From NCBI GenBank assembly GCA_964578835.1, contig CAZOEL010000104.1:1-21089 (forward strand): a stretch of DNA of 21,089 nt, read 5' to 3'. The notes below the pieces were generated by a model, which was given only the letters and a program-made list of their open reading frames with translations, ran no database searches and was not told where the DNA came from. Shown in pieces: positions 15,120 to 21,089 of this stretch (positions within the stretch are counted from its first letter, which is position 1; each line of letters opens with the position of its first letter). The translations under genes and the position numbers were made by a program. Source of the DNA: CAZOEL01 sp964578835 (lineage in GTDB: Bacteria; Desulfobacterota; Syntrophobacteria; Syntrophobacterales; Syntrophobacteraceae).

Positions 15120-15338
15120 CTAAATGAAAAACTCGAAGGCGAAATCTTTTGATCCTACCAATGTAGATCGCAGCCCGGCCTCAAAATCGATGAACCCGGG
15201 CATGTGACTTTCATATGGGAAGAGGACAAGGATTTTCTTAAGGGGCAACGATCCTGATGATCCGCAAGGGATAGCGAGAATCAACGCTCCAACGCATATA
15301 AATATGGCTGATCTTTTAGTGCGGACTACGAAGCCCAT
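15120..15338 (-). pseudogene. N-terminal part of the split sensor kinase
   Basis: 72 residues beginning with a signal peptide or anchor ('MGFVVRTKRSAIFICVGALI' continuing LAIPCGSSG) and the first strand of the ABC-substrate-binding-like sensor (LPLKKILVLFPYESHMPGF). The ATG at 15338 has AGGAG about 11 nt upstream. It ends ...FEFFI-TAG, and the next codons, TGC ATG GAG CTT, continue the same frame into the kinase body. Homologues as I recall them have Glu just before the aromatic/Leu-Asp segment at this point, so a GAG to TAG change would explain the stop. Alone, this piece has no function. Confidence 0.75.
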
Positions 15339-15370
15339 TACATGCAAGTCTCCTGATGGAACCAGAGAAA

Positions 15371-15385
15371 AGGGACTCTGTCCCT
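15371..15385. repeat. short hairpin in the sensor-kinase leader
   Basis: AGGGAC-TCT-GTCCCT, a 6-bp perfect stem with a 3-nt loop, located about 35-50 bp upstream of the split kinase start. It may be a leader structure or chance. Confidence 0.3.
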
Positions 15386-15424
15386 ACCATAGACTTTATC
15401 CTTACATGGCGAAACGTATTGCCT

Positions 15425-15452
15425 ATATTAAATGATTAGAGAATAAAGACAA
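15425..15452 (-). promoter_or_regulatory. weak candidate sigma-70 promoter for the sensor kinase operon
   Basis: On the minus strand TTGTCT (15452-15447) and TAATAT (15430-15425) are separated by 16 bp, 4 of 6 matches each. A dyad CGTATTG (15415-15421) with CAATACG (15450-15456) brackets the region, which is AT-rich compared with its surroundings. No other feature was seen in this intergenic stretch. Confidence 0.25.
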
Positions 15453-15574
15453 TACGAATTGTGTTTGTTCTAATATATCTACTTTCATCGTCACCGGGCT
15501 AAAAAGGTATTCTGCCGGGTTTTGTCCTTGCAGAGAATCGAGGGTCGCTTTGGCCTAGGCATCCATAAGGAGGT

Positions 15575-16579
15575 TCAAGTCAGATTGGGCGGCCCCTGCC
15601 CTTCCAATCCAAGAGCGGCATGTCGCGCGGCCCCTAAAAGGGCCGTCTTTTGGTTCATGATCACCCGGACGGGAATATCCTGGAGCAATGGCCTCATACG
15701 GCCTTTTGCGGTGAAGGCGTTCATGAATTCGGGCTCTTTGAGTTTTGAGACGATCTTCGGAGCGATGCCCCCACCGAGATACACGCCGCCCATGGCCAGA
15801 AGCTTGAGCGCGAGATTGCCTGCTTCGGCCCCGTACAGCGACACGAACAGCTCGAGGGCATGCAGACAGAGAGGACTTTTTCCATCGAGGGCATGTTGCG
15901 AGATGATTGGGGCTTGATCGCCTTGGCGCATCTCATTCGATAGCCAGTCGGACTCTTCCCCCTTTCCCGTATCTTTTAGAAAATTATAGATATTCACGAG
16001 TCCGGGTCCGGAAATCAGCCGTTCGAAGCTTACGCGCTGATAGTGCTTCAGGGAATACTCGAGAAGCCCCATTTCGAGCATATTGCGGGGTGCGAAATCC
16101 GCGTGCCCCCCTTCTGAGGCGAACGGCCGATGGATCTTGCCATCCCAGTACATGCCAGCCTCCCCGAGTCCCGTACCCGCCGAGATGATTGCAATGTTGC
16201 CCGTCGCTCCTCGAGCGCCTTTATTTAGAATCACGAAATCTTTGCTCTGGAGGACGGCGATGCCGTAGGCATTCGCTTCGAGATCGTTGATCAGGCCAAC
16301 GCGCTTTAGATGGAGCCGCTTCGCCACATTCCTGCTGTCGACCACCCATGGCAGATTCGTAGCCTCGCAACGGCCGTTGCGCACGGGTCCTGCTATGCCA
16401 AAAGAAGCGCTTGTGATTTCTACGCTATGCACGGAGAGGAGCTCCCCGATGCACGCTTCGAGACTGGTCCGCTCCCGACTGGGATAAACGCCTTCAGCTG
16501 CGATCCTGAGCTCGTCCGACGTAGCCTCAACGAGCGCAAGCCTGGTGTTGGTGCCGCCAATGTCTCCCGCTAGAATCAT
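15575..16579 (-). CDS. glk: glucokinase
   Basis: Predicted 334-residue ATP-dependent glucokinase of the proteobacterial Glk family (not ROK), phosphorylating glucose to glucose-6-phosphate in the cytosol. Motifs: the phosphate-binding ILAGDIGGTNTRLAL at the N-terminus, GIAGPV, NLPWVVD, catalytic Asp99 in LINDLEANAYGI, ISAGTGLGEAG, and the sugar-binding EGGHADFAP. Length is close to that of E. coli Glk (321). The start at 16579 is set by the first residue of the conserved phosphate-binding strand, with GAGGAG about 11 nt upstream. The gene stands apart from its neighbours, with over 200 bp of intergenic sequence on each side, and no sugar transporter is near. Confidence 0.92.
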   Translation of the reverse strand: MILAGDIGGTNTRLALVEATSDELRIAAEGVYPSRERTSLEACIGELLSVHSVEITSASFGIAGPVRNGRCEATNLPWVVDSRNVAKRLHLKRVGLINDLEANAYGIAVLQSKDFVILNKGARGATGNIAIISAGTGLGEAGMYWDGKIHRPFASEGGHADFAPRNMLEMGLLEYSLKHYQRVSFERLISGPGLVNIYNFLKDTGKGEESDWLSNEMRQGDQAPIISQHALDGKSPLCLHALELFVSLYGAEAGNLALKLLAMGGVYLGGGIAPKIVSKLKEPEFMNAFTAKGRMRPLLQDIPVRVIMNQKTALLGAARHAALGLEGQGPPNLT

Positions 16580-16897
16580 ATTTTGATCAGCTCCTCTCGA
16601 AGGATGGCTGTTTACAAAAGGTCGGGCAAAAAGAAGGCCCAACTTCCGGCTATATTTCAAACTTGCCTGTATCGAATTGAATGCTTCTCAAAATGATCTT
16701 TTTCCCGGCGCAAAAAACACTGATTATGAATCTTTACTATCGCTCTATTCGGTTGGCCGCATCATTCTCCTCGTTCCTAAGCTCTCCTCACTCCCAAGCT
16801 CCAGCTTCTCCCCTCTATACTCTGGCAGAAAGCCTGCACGACCCGAAGAAACGATGTGGGCAGCGTTCCTAGGTTTATTATAAGGATCTTCGGCTTC
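16580..16897. other. gene-free stretch upstream of glucokinase
   Basis: No supported coding sequence on either strand; the short open frames lack ribosome sites and recognisable similarity. It should contain the glucokinase promoter (minus strand), but I could not pick a convincing -35/-10 pair. Confidence 0.4.
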
Positions 16898-16935
16898 AAT
16901 AAAAACACAGCGCCCGTATATGACAGAGCGGCGCT
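16898..16935 (-). terminator. factor-independent terminator after the DUF2251 gene
   Basis: Arms AGCGCC (16909-16914) and GGCGCT (16930-16935) form a stem that starts directly after the DUF2251 stop codon when read on the minus strand, followed by GTGTTTTTATT. The 15-nt loop is long, but the T-run and position fit a terminator for the kinase/DUF2251 operon. Confidence 0.55.
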
Positions 16936-16936
16936 T

Positions 16937-17344
16937 TTATGCGAATAGCTCGATTGCAGATTCCGACCACTCATGACCTCCAAGAGACCATTTCCCGTCA
17001 CCGTTTGCAGGTGGGAATCCGGTACGGCAATAGCCTTGTTTCCCGTCAAAATCAAAGATCGCATGAGGATAATCATTTAGCAAAAGAACCACTTTCTTGT
17101 TATCGAGCGACCAGCCAATAACGGCAGAAACCGGTTTCTCCCGGTCTGCAACATTTGCGGTGTTGTAAACGTGCACGGCATCCTGGAAAGGGTTGCCTTC
17201 CACGCTTCGATCCAGGGCATAGAAGTAGCCGGTATCGCCGTCATCTTCGAAGACAGCTGCGAATGGCCCATCAGGGGCCGCTCCCTCGATCACAATAGAA
17301 GCTCCTACAAGAAATTCCCGTTCAGCAACAACTTGAATGGCCAT
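16937..17344 (-). CDS. DUF2251 family protein
   Basis: Predicted 135-residue soluble protein resembling DUF2251, function unknown. Visible blocks: FAAVFEDDGDTGYFYALD, a 'FQDAVHVYNTANVADREKPV' strand, 'VLLLNDYPHAIFDFDGKQGY' followed by CRTGFP, and a Trp-containing C-terminus. No signal peptide or membrane segment. The start at 17344 has AGAGG upstream at 7 nt; the frame is open further upstream into the kinase gene, but those codons antisense nothing recognisable and would overlap the kinase 3' end. It follows the PAS kinase gene by 46 bp and precedes a terminator, so it is probably the last gene of a two-gene operon. Confidence 0.72.
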   Translation of the reverse strand: MAIQVVAEREFLVGASIVIEGAAPDGPFAAVFEDDGDTGYFYALDRSVEGNPFQDAVHVYNTANVADREKPVSAVIGWSLDNKKVVLLLNDYPHAIFDFDGKQGYCRTGFPPANGDGKWSLGGHEWSESAIELFA

Positions 17345-17390
17345 GATTCTACCTCTGACAATTTTTCGATTATCATCAACATGAATGATT

Positions 17391-18569
17391 CTAGAGATCC
17401 TTCGAGAGAGATACGAAGAACGTCGCGCCGAACCCGGCTTCAGATTTAACCCAAGCTCTTCCATGATGCCTCTCGGCTATCTCTTTTACAATCGCCAATC
17501 CCAATCCAGTGCCGTCAACGCCTTTCGCAGACTGATTCCGCTCAAATACGCCAAAGACTTTCTCGCAGTCTTCCTTTCTAATTCCTACTCCGTTATCCTG
17601 CACCGAAAATATATGGAATTTCTCAGACGCTTCATAACCGATTGCAATCTCGCTCAGATCGTTTCCTCCATATTTTATGGCATTATCCACCAAATTCCTG
17701 AAGACCCTGAGAAGACTCATTCTGTCGGCTTTTATGTTGGGGATGCTTTCTATCCTAACCCAGCGCACGCCCCTATTGGTGATGAGAGTCTCGAATTCCC
17801 TTCGAACTGTCTCTAAAACCTCTCCGGGATCAATCATCTCAAAGCTGAGCGGCCACTCTTTTGCTTTGATGTAAGCGTTGATCTCTTCGATAAGCGATAG
17901 GACCTGCTCGGAAGCCTTTACGATTTGATCGCAGTACCTCTGGGCTTTTTCATCGAGCGCATTGCGGTACTGTTTATGCAAAAGCTTGGTGAGACCGTTT
18001 ATTCCGATCATTGGACTCTTTATGTCGTGTGATATGGAATAGGCGAAGAATTTGATCTTTTCCGCATAGTTGCGCAACTCTTGCTCAATCTCTTTTCTCT
18101 CGGTGATATCCAACGAATATTCGATCATCTGGACCACCTCCCCGTTCTGATCCAGAATGGGAGATGCGTGGACTTCCACGCATCTGGGGTTTTGGTCCTT
18201 ATCAAAATGGATATGCTCCAGGATCACGGGCTTTTTTGTCCGCTTCACAATTTGAAGCGGGCAGGCATGCTCATCACCTTCACAAGGGCTGTTCCTTCGG
18301 TGCGTTAGCGCATAGCAGGTTGTGAGGGAAGATAACTCGCCGAAGCCTGATGCTGAATTGGCAAGTTTGATCGAGTAGTCATTGGCGTCGAGGACATAGA
18401 AGGGATGAGGCAGGGATTCTATGACGTGGCTCAGGAATTCGTTTTGCTGCCGCACCTTCTCTTCGTTCAGCACACATGCGCATTTCAGATCGTCGAGCTC
18501 TCTGATACGTTCCAGCGCTTTCGTCAATTCCTCTTCGAGCTGCTCCAGAGTCTTCTCCTGATTGCTCAT
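17391..18569 (-). CDS. cytosolic PAS-domain histidine kinase
   Basis: Predicted 392-residue histidine kinase without membrane segments. Order: an N-terminal coiled coil (about 5-48), a PAS domain (about 48-158) with Cys85, Cys96 and Cys103 (CYALTH, then NSPCEGDEHACPL), HisKA with phospho-His181 (YSISHDIKSPM), and HATPase with NLVDNAIKYGG, QDNGVGI and GTGLGLAIVKEIAERHHGRA. It should sense a cytosolic signal, possibly redox or a bound ligand through the PAS cysteines (inference). No response regulator is adjacent. The start at 18569 follows AGAGGAGG at 8 nt. DUF2251 follows; a coiled-coil protein gene is divergent. Confidence 0.9.
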   Translation of the reverse strand: MSNQEKTLEQLEEELTKALERIRELDDLKCACVLNEEKVRQQNEFLSHVIESLPHPFYVLDANDYSIKLANSASGFGELSSLTTCYALTHRRNSPCEGDEHACPLQIVKRTKKPVILEHIHFDKDQNPRCVEVHASPILDQNGEVVQMIEYSLDITERKEIEQELRNYAEKIKFFAYSISHDIKSPMIGINGLTKLLHKQYRNALDEKAQRYCDQIVKASEQVLSLIEEINAYIKAKEWPLSFEMIDPGEVLETVRREFETLITNRGVRWVRIESIPNIKADRMSLLRVFRNLVDNAIKYGGNDLSEIAIGYEASEKFHIFSVQDNGVGIRKEDCEKVFGVFERNQSAKGVDGTGLGLAIVKEIAERHHGRAWVKSEAGFGATFFVSLSKDL

Positions 18570-18631
18570 TAGCGGCCTCCTCTATGCGCAAACTGCCGGC
18601 AAATGATCTTATGCCACGCGACTGACACGCC

Positions 18632-18647
18632 TACTCACATTTGAGTA
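18632..18647. promoter_or_regulatory. palindrome in the divergent intergenic region
   Basis: TACTCACATTTGAGTA: perfect 6-bp half-sites around a 4-bp spacer, lying between the divergent PAS kinase and coiled-coil genes. It has the same 6-4-6 form as the sites at 1442 and 12048 but a different sequence. Candidate operator for one or both genes. Confidence 0.35.
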
Positions 18648-18790
18648 TATCCAAAACCGTAAAGGCAGTCCAGGAATCGCGATTTGTTCGATCTTTTTCG
18701 GCTAGAGAGGGGATTGGCATTCAATGCATGGCAAAGAAAGGCTGAATGACCACCACCGGATGACTAGATTGATGAAAAGGAGAAAGCCTA

Positions 18791-19291
18791 ATGGACGTTA
18801 GCCAAATAAGTAATGTATTGAAGCACAGGGCGGTGATCCGCGACAAAGCCCGAGAGGATCGCGGCGATGCGCAAAAGGCGTGGAAGGAGACGCAAAAGGC
18901 CGTATCCGGAATCGATAAATATATGGATTTTGAGGACTTCCTGTTGTGCGCCGCTCTTCTCATAACACTTGGCAATGATGCTGAAAAGGCGATTGATGAA
19001 AAAGAGGAAGCCATAAGAGCTCAATCGGAAACAAGAATTAAGGATCTCGAGCGCCTGGAGAAGGAAAAGGAGGAATCTGACCGCAAGCTAAACAAGCTCC
19101 TACAAGACAATTCAGATCTCGAGCAGAAGATCAAATCCCTCGAGGCAGAATTGGAGCAAGCCAAGGAAGCTCTCAATTCGACGCCAAAGACAGAGTCCAT
19201 CTCTGAGGAGTCAGAAGACGATCAGTCCGAGGACGCACACGCCAAAGGCAAAAAACGTGCAAAGGCTTCTCGATCATCCAAGAAGGGCTGA
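18791..19291 (+). CDS. coiled-coil protein of unknown function
   Basis: Predicted 166-residue protein that I do not recognise. The ribosome site AAGGAG lies 8 nt before the ATG, supporting a real gene. Residues 1-60 look helical and end in a short hydrophobic patch (FLLCAALLITLG); residues about 64-128 are a strong coiled coil rich in E, K and L (ERLEKEKEESDRKLNKLL, then a second run around 'DLEQKIKSLEAELEQAKEAL'); 130-150 is acidic; and the end is a Lys/Ser tail (GKKRAKASRSSKKG). No signal peptide. The basic tail resembles those used to bind nucleic acid or polyanions. A phasin-like or scaffold role is possible but unsupported. It is divergent from the PAS kinase. Confidence 0.75.
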   Translation: MDVSQISNVLKHRAVIRDKAREDRGDAQKAWKETQKAVSGIDKYMDFEDFLLCAALLITLGNDAEKAIDEKEEAIRAQSETRIKDLERLEKEKEESDRKLNKLLQDNSDLEQKIKSLEAELEQAKEALNSTPKTESISEESEDDQSEDAHAKGKKRAKASRSSKKG

Positions 19292-19565
19292 TCTTTGACG
19301 AATGATGAGCGCTGAAGAGCCCCTGCCGATGCTCGATATGCAATCACGCTTTCAACGATCGGCATGAACCGCTGAAGATCTTCCTGATCAACGCTTTTTC
19401 TCGGGGACTCTCTGTCAATATCTGGCGCGGCAGCGTGGAGCCGACAAAAGTGAATGGCCCATGAGGGCCGCGCATGTCCGCTTTTTTTCGATGAAGCAGG
19501 TGGAAAAGATGAGTAAACCCGCATAAAATAACTCGCCCTTTGGCCTCCAATGCGGTAGATCGATT
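19292..19565. other. gene-free stretch
   Basis: No supported gene. A small stem GGCCC-ATGA-GGGCC (19456-19469) is followed after 12 nt by seven Ts (19482-19488); this might weakly end the coiled-coil gene transcript, but the gap between stem and T-run is too long for a classical terminator. Short open frames here have no ribosome site or recognisable similarity. Confidence 0.35.
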
Positions 19566-19577
19566 TTGACGCTTTCC

Positions 19578-19606
19578 TTGGAATATGTCAAGAAGCGTGC
19601 TATAAT
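19578..19606 (+). promoter_or_regulatory. sigma-70 promoter of the XRE/PBP regulator
   Basis: TTGGAA (19578-19583) and a consensus TATAAT (19601-19606) with 17-bp spacing, giving a leader of about 77 nt before the start at 19690. Overlapping dyads ACGCTT/AAGCGT (19569-19574 with 19593-19598) and TTGAC/GTCAA (19566-19570 with 19587-19591) cover the -35 and spacer, so the regulator may bind here and repress itself. Confidence 0.6.
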
Positions 19607-19689
19607 TTACATATCTGCGCTTATAGATGACATCCTGGCGTCTGCCCTATGAGGCTGCGCCAAAAGAAATGAATGATGGGAGCTATCCA

Positions 19690-20808
19690 ATGGCGTCGAG
19701 TAAAGATCAGGTTGTGTGCAATCTCAAGGCGGCCAGAAAGAGCAAGGGACTCTCTCAGATCGAGCTGGCTTTCCGGATAGGCGTAAAGAGACAAGCCATC
19801 TACGATATGGAGATAGGCAAGTACGTTCCCAACACGGCTTTAGCGCTCAAGATGGCAAAAGAGCTCGGCTGCAAGGTCGAAGACCTCTTCTCTCTGGACG
19901 GCTCAGAAGAAGAGCGTCCGGTCACTTTGGTTGAGAGCGCAGGCGCCGTGAGCGCGAGAGTCTCCGTGGCCAGAGTCGGTGAGCGTCTCATTGCCTATCC
20001 GTTGGATGGAAAGTGGCTGCTAAACGATGGGTTCCAGGCCGCGGACGGCTTCCTCTCGCCCGATTGCAGCCACGTGCAGCTTCTGCAGGGAAGCGAGCAA
20101 CTGGACAGAAAGCTCCTGCTGCTCGGCTGCGATCCCGCTTTCTCCATCCTGGGAGCGCATGCCTCCCGATGGATGGGAGACGCAAAGGTAATGTGCCGAT
20201 TCGCATCGAGCCATTTGGCTCTGGAAAGACTCGCAACGGGTTATGCCCACATTGCGGGAACCCACCTCCACAATCCTCCATCGATTGAATCCAATATGAG
20301 CCTGGCTCAGAAAGTGTTATCCGGCGCCAAGGCCATGGTGATGGCTTTCTCTTTTTTTGAAGAGGGCTTGATGGTAGCCCCTGGAAATCCCCACCAGATC
20401 CGGAGCGTAGCGGATTTGGCCAAAGAAGGCGTTCGCTTTGTGAATCGAGAGCCGGGAGCCGCCCTGCGCATCCTGCTCGATGACCGACTGGCTCAGGCGG
20501 GAGTCGTCAGCGAGTCGATCACGGGTTACAACCATCTGGTGACGAGCCACAATCAGTGCGCGCAGATGGTGGTCTTCAACCTGGCTGATGCTGCGCTGGG
20601 GCTCAGAGCCATTGCCTCAGCCCATGGCTTGGACTTCGTTCCCATAGAGGCGGTGCGCTGCGATCTGGTCATCCCCTGCGATTACCTGGATCTTCCGGCT
20701 GTAAAAATTCTGCTCGATGTGCTGCAGTCCCGCGCTCTGCGCAATGAGCTTTCATCCCTTCCCGGCTACGAATCGGGCTGCACCGGAAACATCATCGGGA
20801 CTGTGTGA
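19690..20808 (+). CDS. XRE-type regulator with PBP-like (molybdate-binding type) domain
   Basis: Predicted 372-residue one-component regulator. The N-terminus (about 8-66) is a Cro/XRE helix-turn-helix: NLKAARKSKGLSQIELAFRI, GVKRQAIYDMEIGKYVP, then a LALKMAKELGCKVEDLF helix. After a linker, residues about 90-372 match the periplasmic-binding-protein-like domain associated with molybdate regulators (COG1910/PBP_like): LLGCDPAFSILGAHASR, YAHIAGTHLHNP, FFEEGLMVAPGNPHQIRSVA, GVRFVNREPGAALRILLDD, then CDLVIP near the end. Lacking a signal peptide, the domain must sense an intracellular ligand, likely molybdate or tungstate by family (inference). The start at 19690 has GGGAG 7 nt upstream. Similar genes often precede modA/tupA-type transport genes, which would lie beyond the window end. 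Confidence 0.85.
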   Translation: MASSKDQVVCNLKAARKSKGLSQIELAFRIGVKRQAIYDMEIGKYVPNTALALKMAKELGCKVEDLFSLDGSEEERPVTLVESAGAVSARVSVARVGERLIAYPLDGKWLLNDGFQAADGFLSPDCSHVQLLQGSEQLDRKLLLLGCDPAFSILGAHASRWMGDAKVMCRFASSHLALERLATGYAHIAGTHLHNPPSIESNMSLAQKVLSGAKAMVMAFSFFEEGLMVAPGNPHQIRSVADLAKEGVRFVNREPGAALRILLDDRLAQAGVVSESITGYNHLVTSHNQCAQMVVFNLADAALGLRAIASAHGLDFVPIEAVRCDLVIPCDYLDLPAVKILLDVLQSRALRNELSSLPGYESGCTGNIIGTV

Positions 20809-21089
20809 GAACGAAATAAGTCGGCCTCATTATAGGCTGCTCTTCGGCGTCTCAAAAGGCGGTCTATCAATGGAACGGGGTTGATTTCCGGAGTTTCCGA
20901 CGGCAGGTTCGCTGCCGCCCATTGAATGGGGACATAATGCGGCCTGTTGCGAAAGACGTCCCGCCTTGAAGGCCGCCGCTGTGGCTTTTCTCGAGTCGGC
21001 GGCCTTCGGGCATTCGGGATTCTACCCGGCTTATGCTCCTATCAATCTGGGAATCCACAAAACAACGTCTGGAAATACGGTCAAAAAGA
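20809..21089. other. intergenic end of window with a strong hairpin
   Basis: No supported gene. A 10-bp perfect stem AAGGCCGCCG (20969-20978) with CGGCGGCCTT (20997-21006), extendable by two pairs, encloses an 18-nt loop; a smaller stem CGGCAG/CTGCCG (20901-20906 with 20912-20917) precedes it. No T-run follows the large stem. It may be the leader of a gene beyond the window or a terminator-like element of the regulator gene. Confidence 0.4.

Noticed and set aside
16937..17464. Longer version of the DUF2251 gene starting inside the kinase gene
   Set aside because: The extra 40 codons overlap the kinase 3' end and look unlike the family; the ATG at 17344 has a good ribosome site.
18717..18737. 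Sigma-54-like TTGGCA...TGC pair upstream of the coiled-coil gene
   Set aside because: The GG to GC distance is about two bases shorter than the invariant spacing of sigma-54 promoters.
19222..19524. 100-codon minus-strand open frame
   Set aside because: Overlaps the end of the coiled-coil gene, no ribosome site and no recognisable protein features.

Overview
The window reads as chromosomal DNA of a Gram-negative anaerobe, most likely a deltaproteobacterial (Desulfobacterota/Syntrophobacterales-like) lineage. The grounds are an OprD-type outer-membrane porin, two lipoproteins with clear lipoboxes, a class III (PhaE/PhaC) polyhydroxyalkanoate synthase, a YdiF/Pct-type CoA-transferase and PAS-rich histidine kinases of the kind common in that group. 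This placement is inference; there is no rRNA or marker gene here. I saw no tRNA, rRNA, CRISPR array, prophage or intact insertion sequence.

Left part (1-5.8 kb, plus strand): a DUF2950 exported protein; about 0.9 kb without an intact gene, holding a block of perfect hairpins, an 18-bp palindrome-containing word and a decayed C-terminal piece of an aspartase/fumarase-superfamily gene; then an OprD-family porin and a large acetate/propionate CoA-transferase with an extra C-terminal domain.

Middle part (5.8-16.6 kb, all minus strand): a VapBC toxin-antitoxin pair; phaE-phaC for PHA synthesis; a patatin-like lipoprotein followed by a DUF3313 lipoprotein; a stand-alone receiver protein; a FixJ-type response regulator overlapping by 4 bp a large membrane sensor kinase; and glucokinase. 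The sensor kinase is interrupted near its N-terminus by an in-frame TAG that separates the signal peptide from the rest. The same 18-bp word seen at 1.44 kb recurs, inverted, just after the FixJ-type regulator gene, giving a possible physical link between the regulator and the porin/aspartase-remnant locus.

Right part (16.9-21.1 kb): a DUF2251 protein and a cytosolic PAS histidine kinase on the minus strand (probable operon with a hairpin terminator), a divergent small coiled-coil protein of unknown function, and a one-component regulator combining an XRE helix-turn-helix with a PBP-like (molybdate-binding type) domain, preceded by a good sigma-70 promoter.

Taken together the genes suggest carbon and energy management in an anaerobe: uptake (porin), acyl-CoA activation/exchange (CoA-transferase), carbon storage (PHA synthase), sugar phosphorylation (glucokinase), and several sensory systems. 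No complete new defence or biosynthetic system is evident. The most notable items are the TAG-split kinase, the shared palindrome, the CoA-transferase fusion, the receiver/patatin/DUF3313 neighbourhood, and a degenerate repeat found on both sides of the PHA genes.
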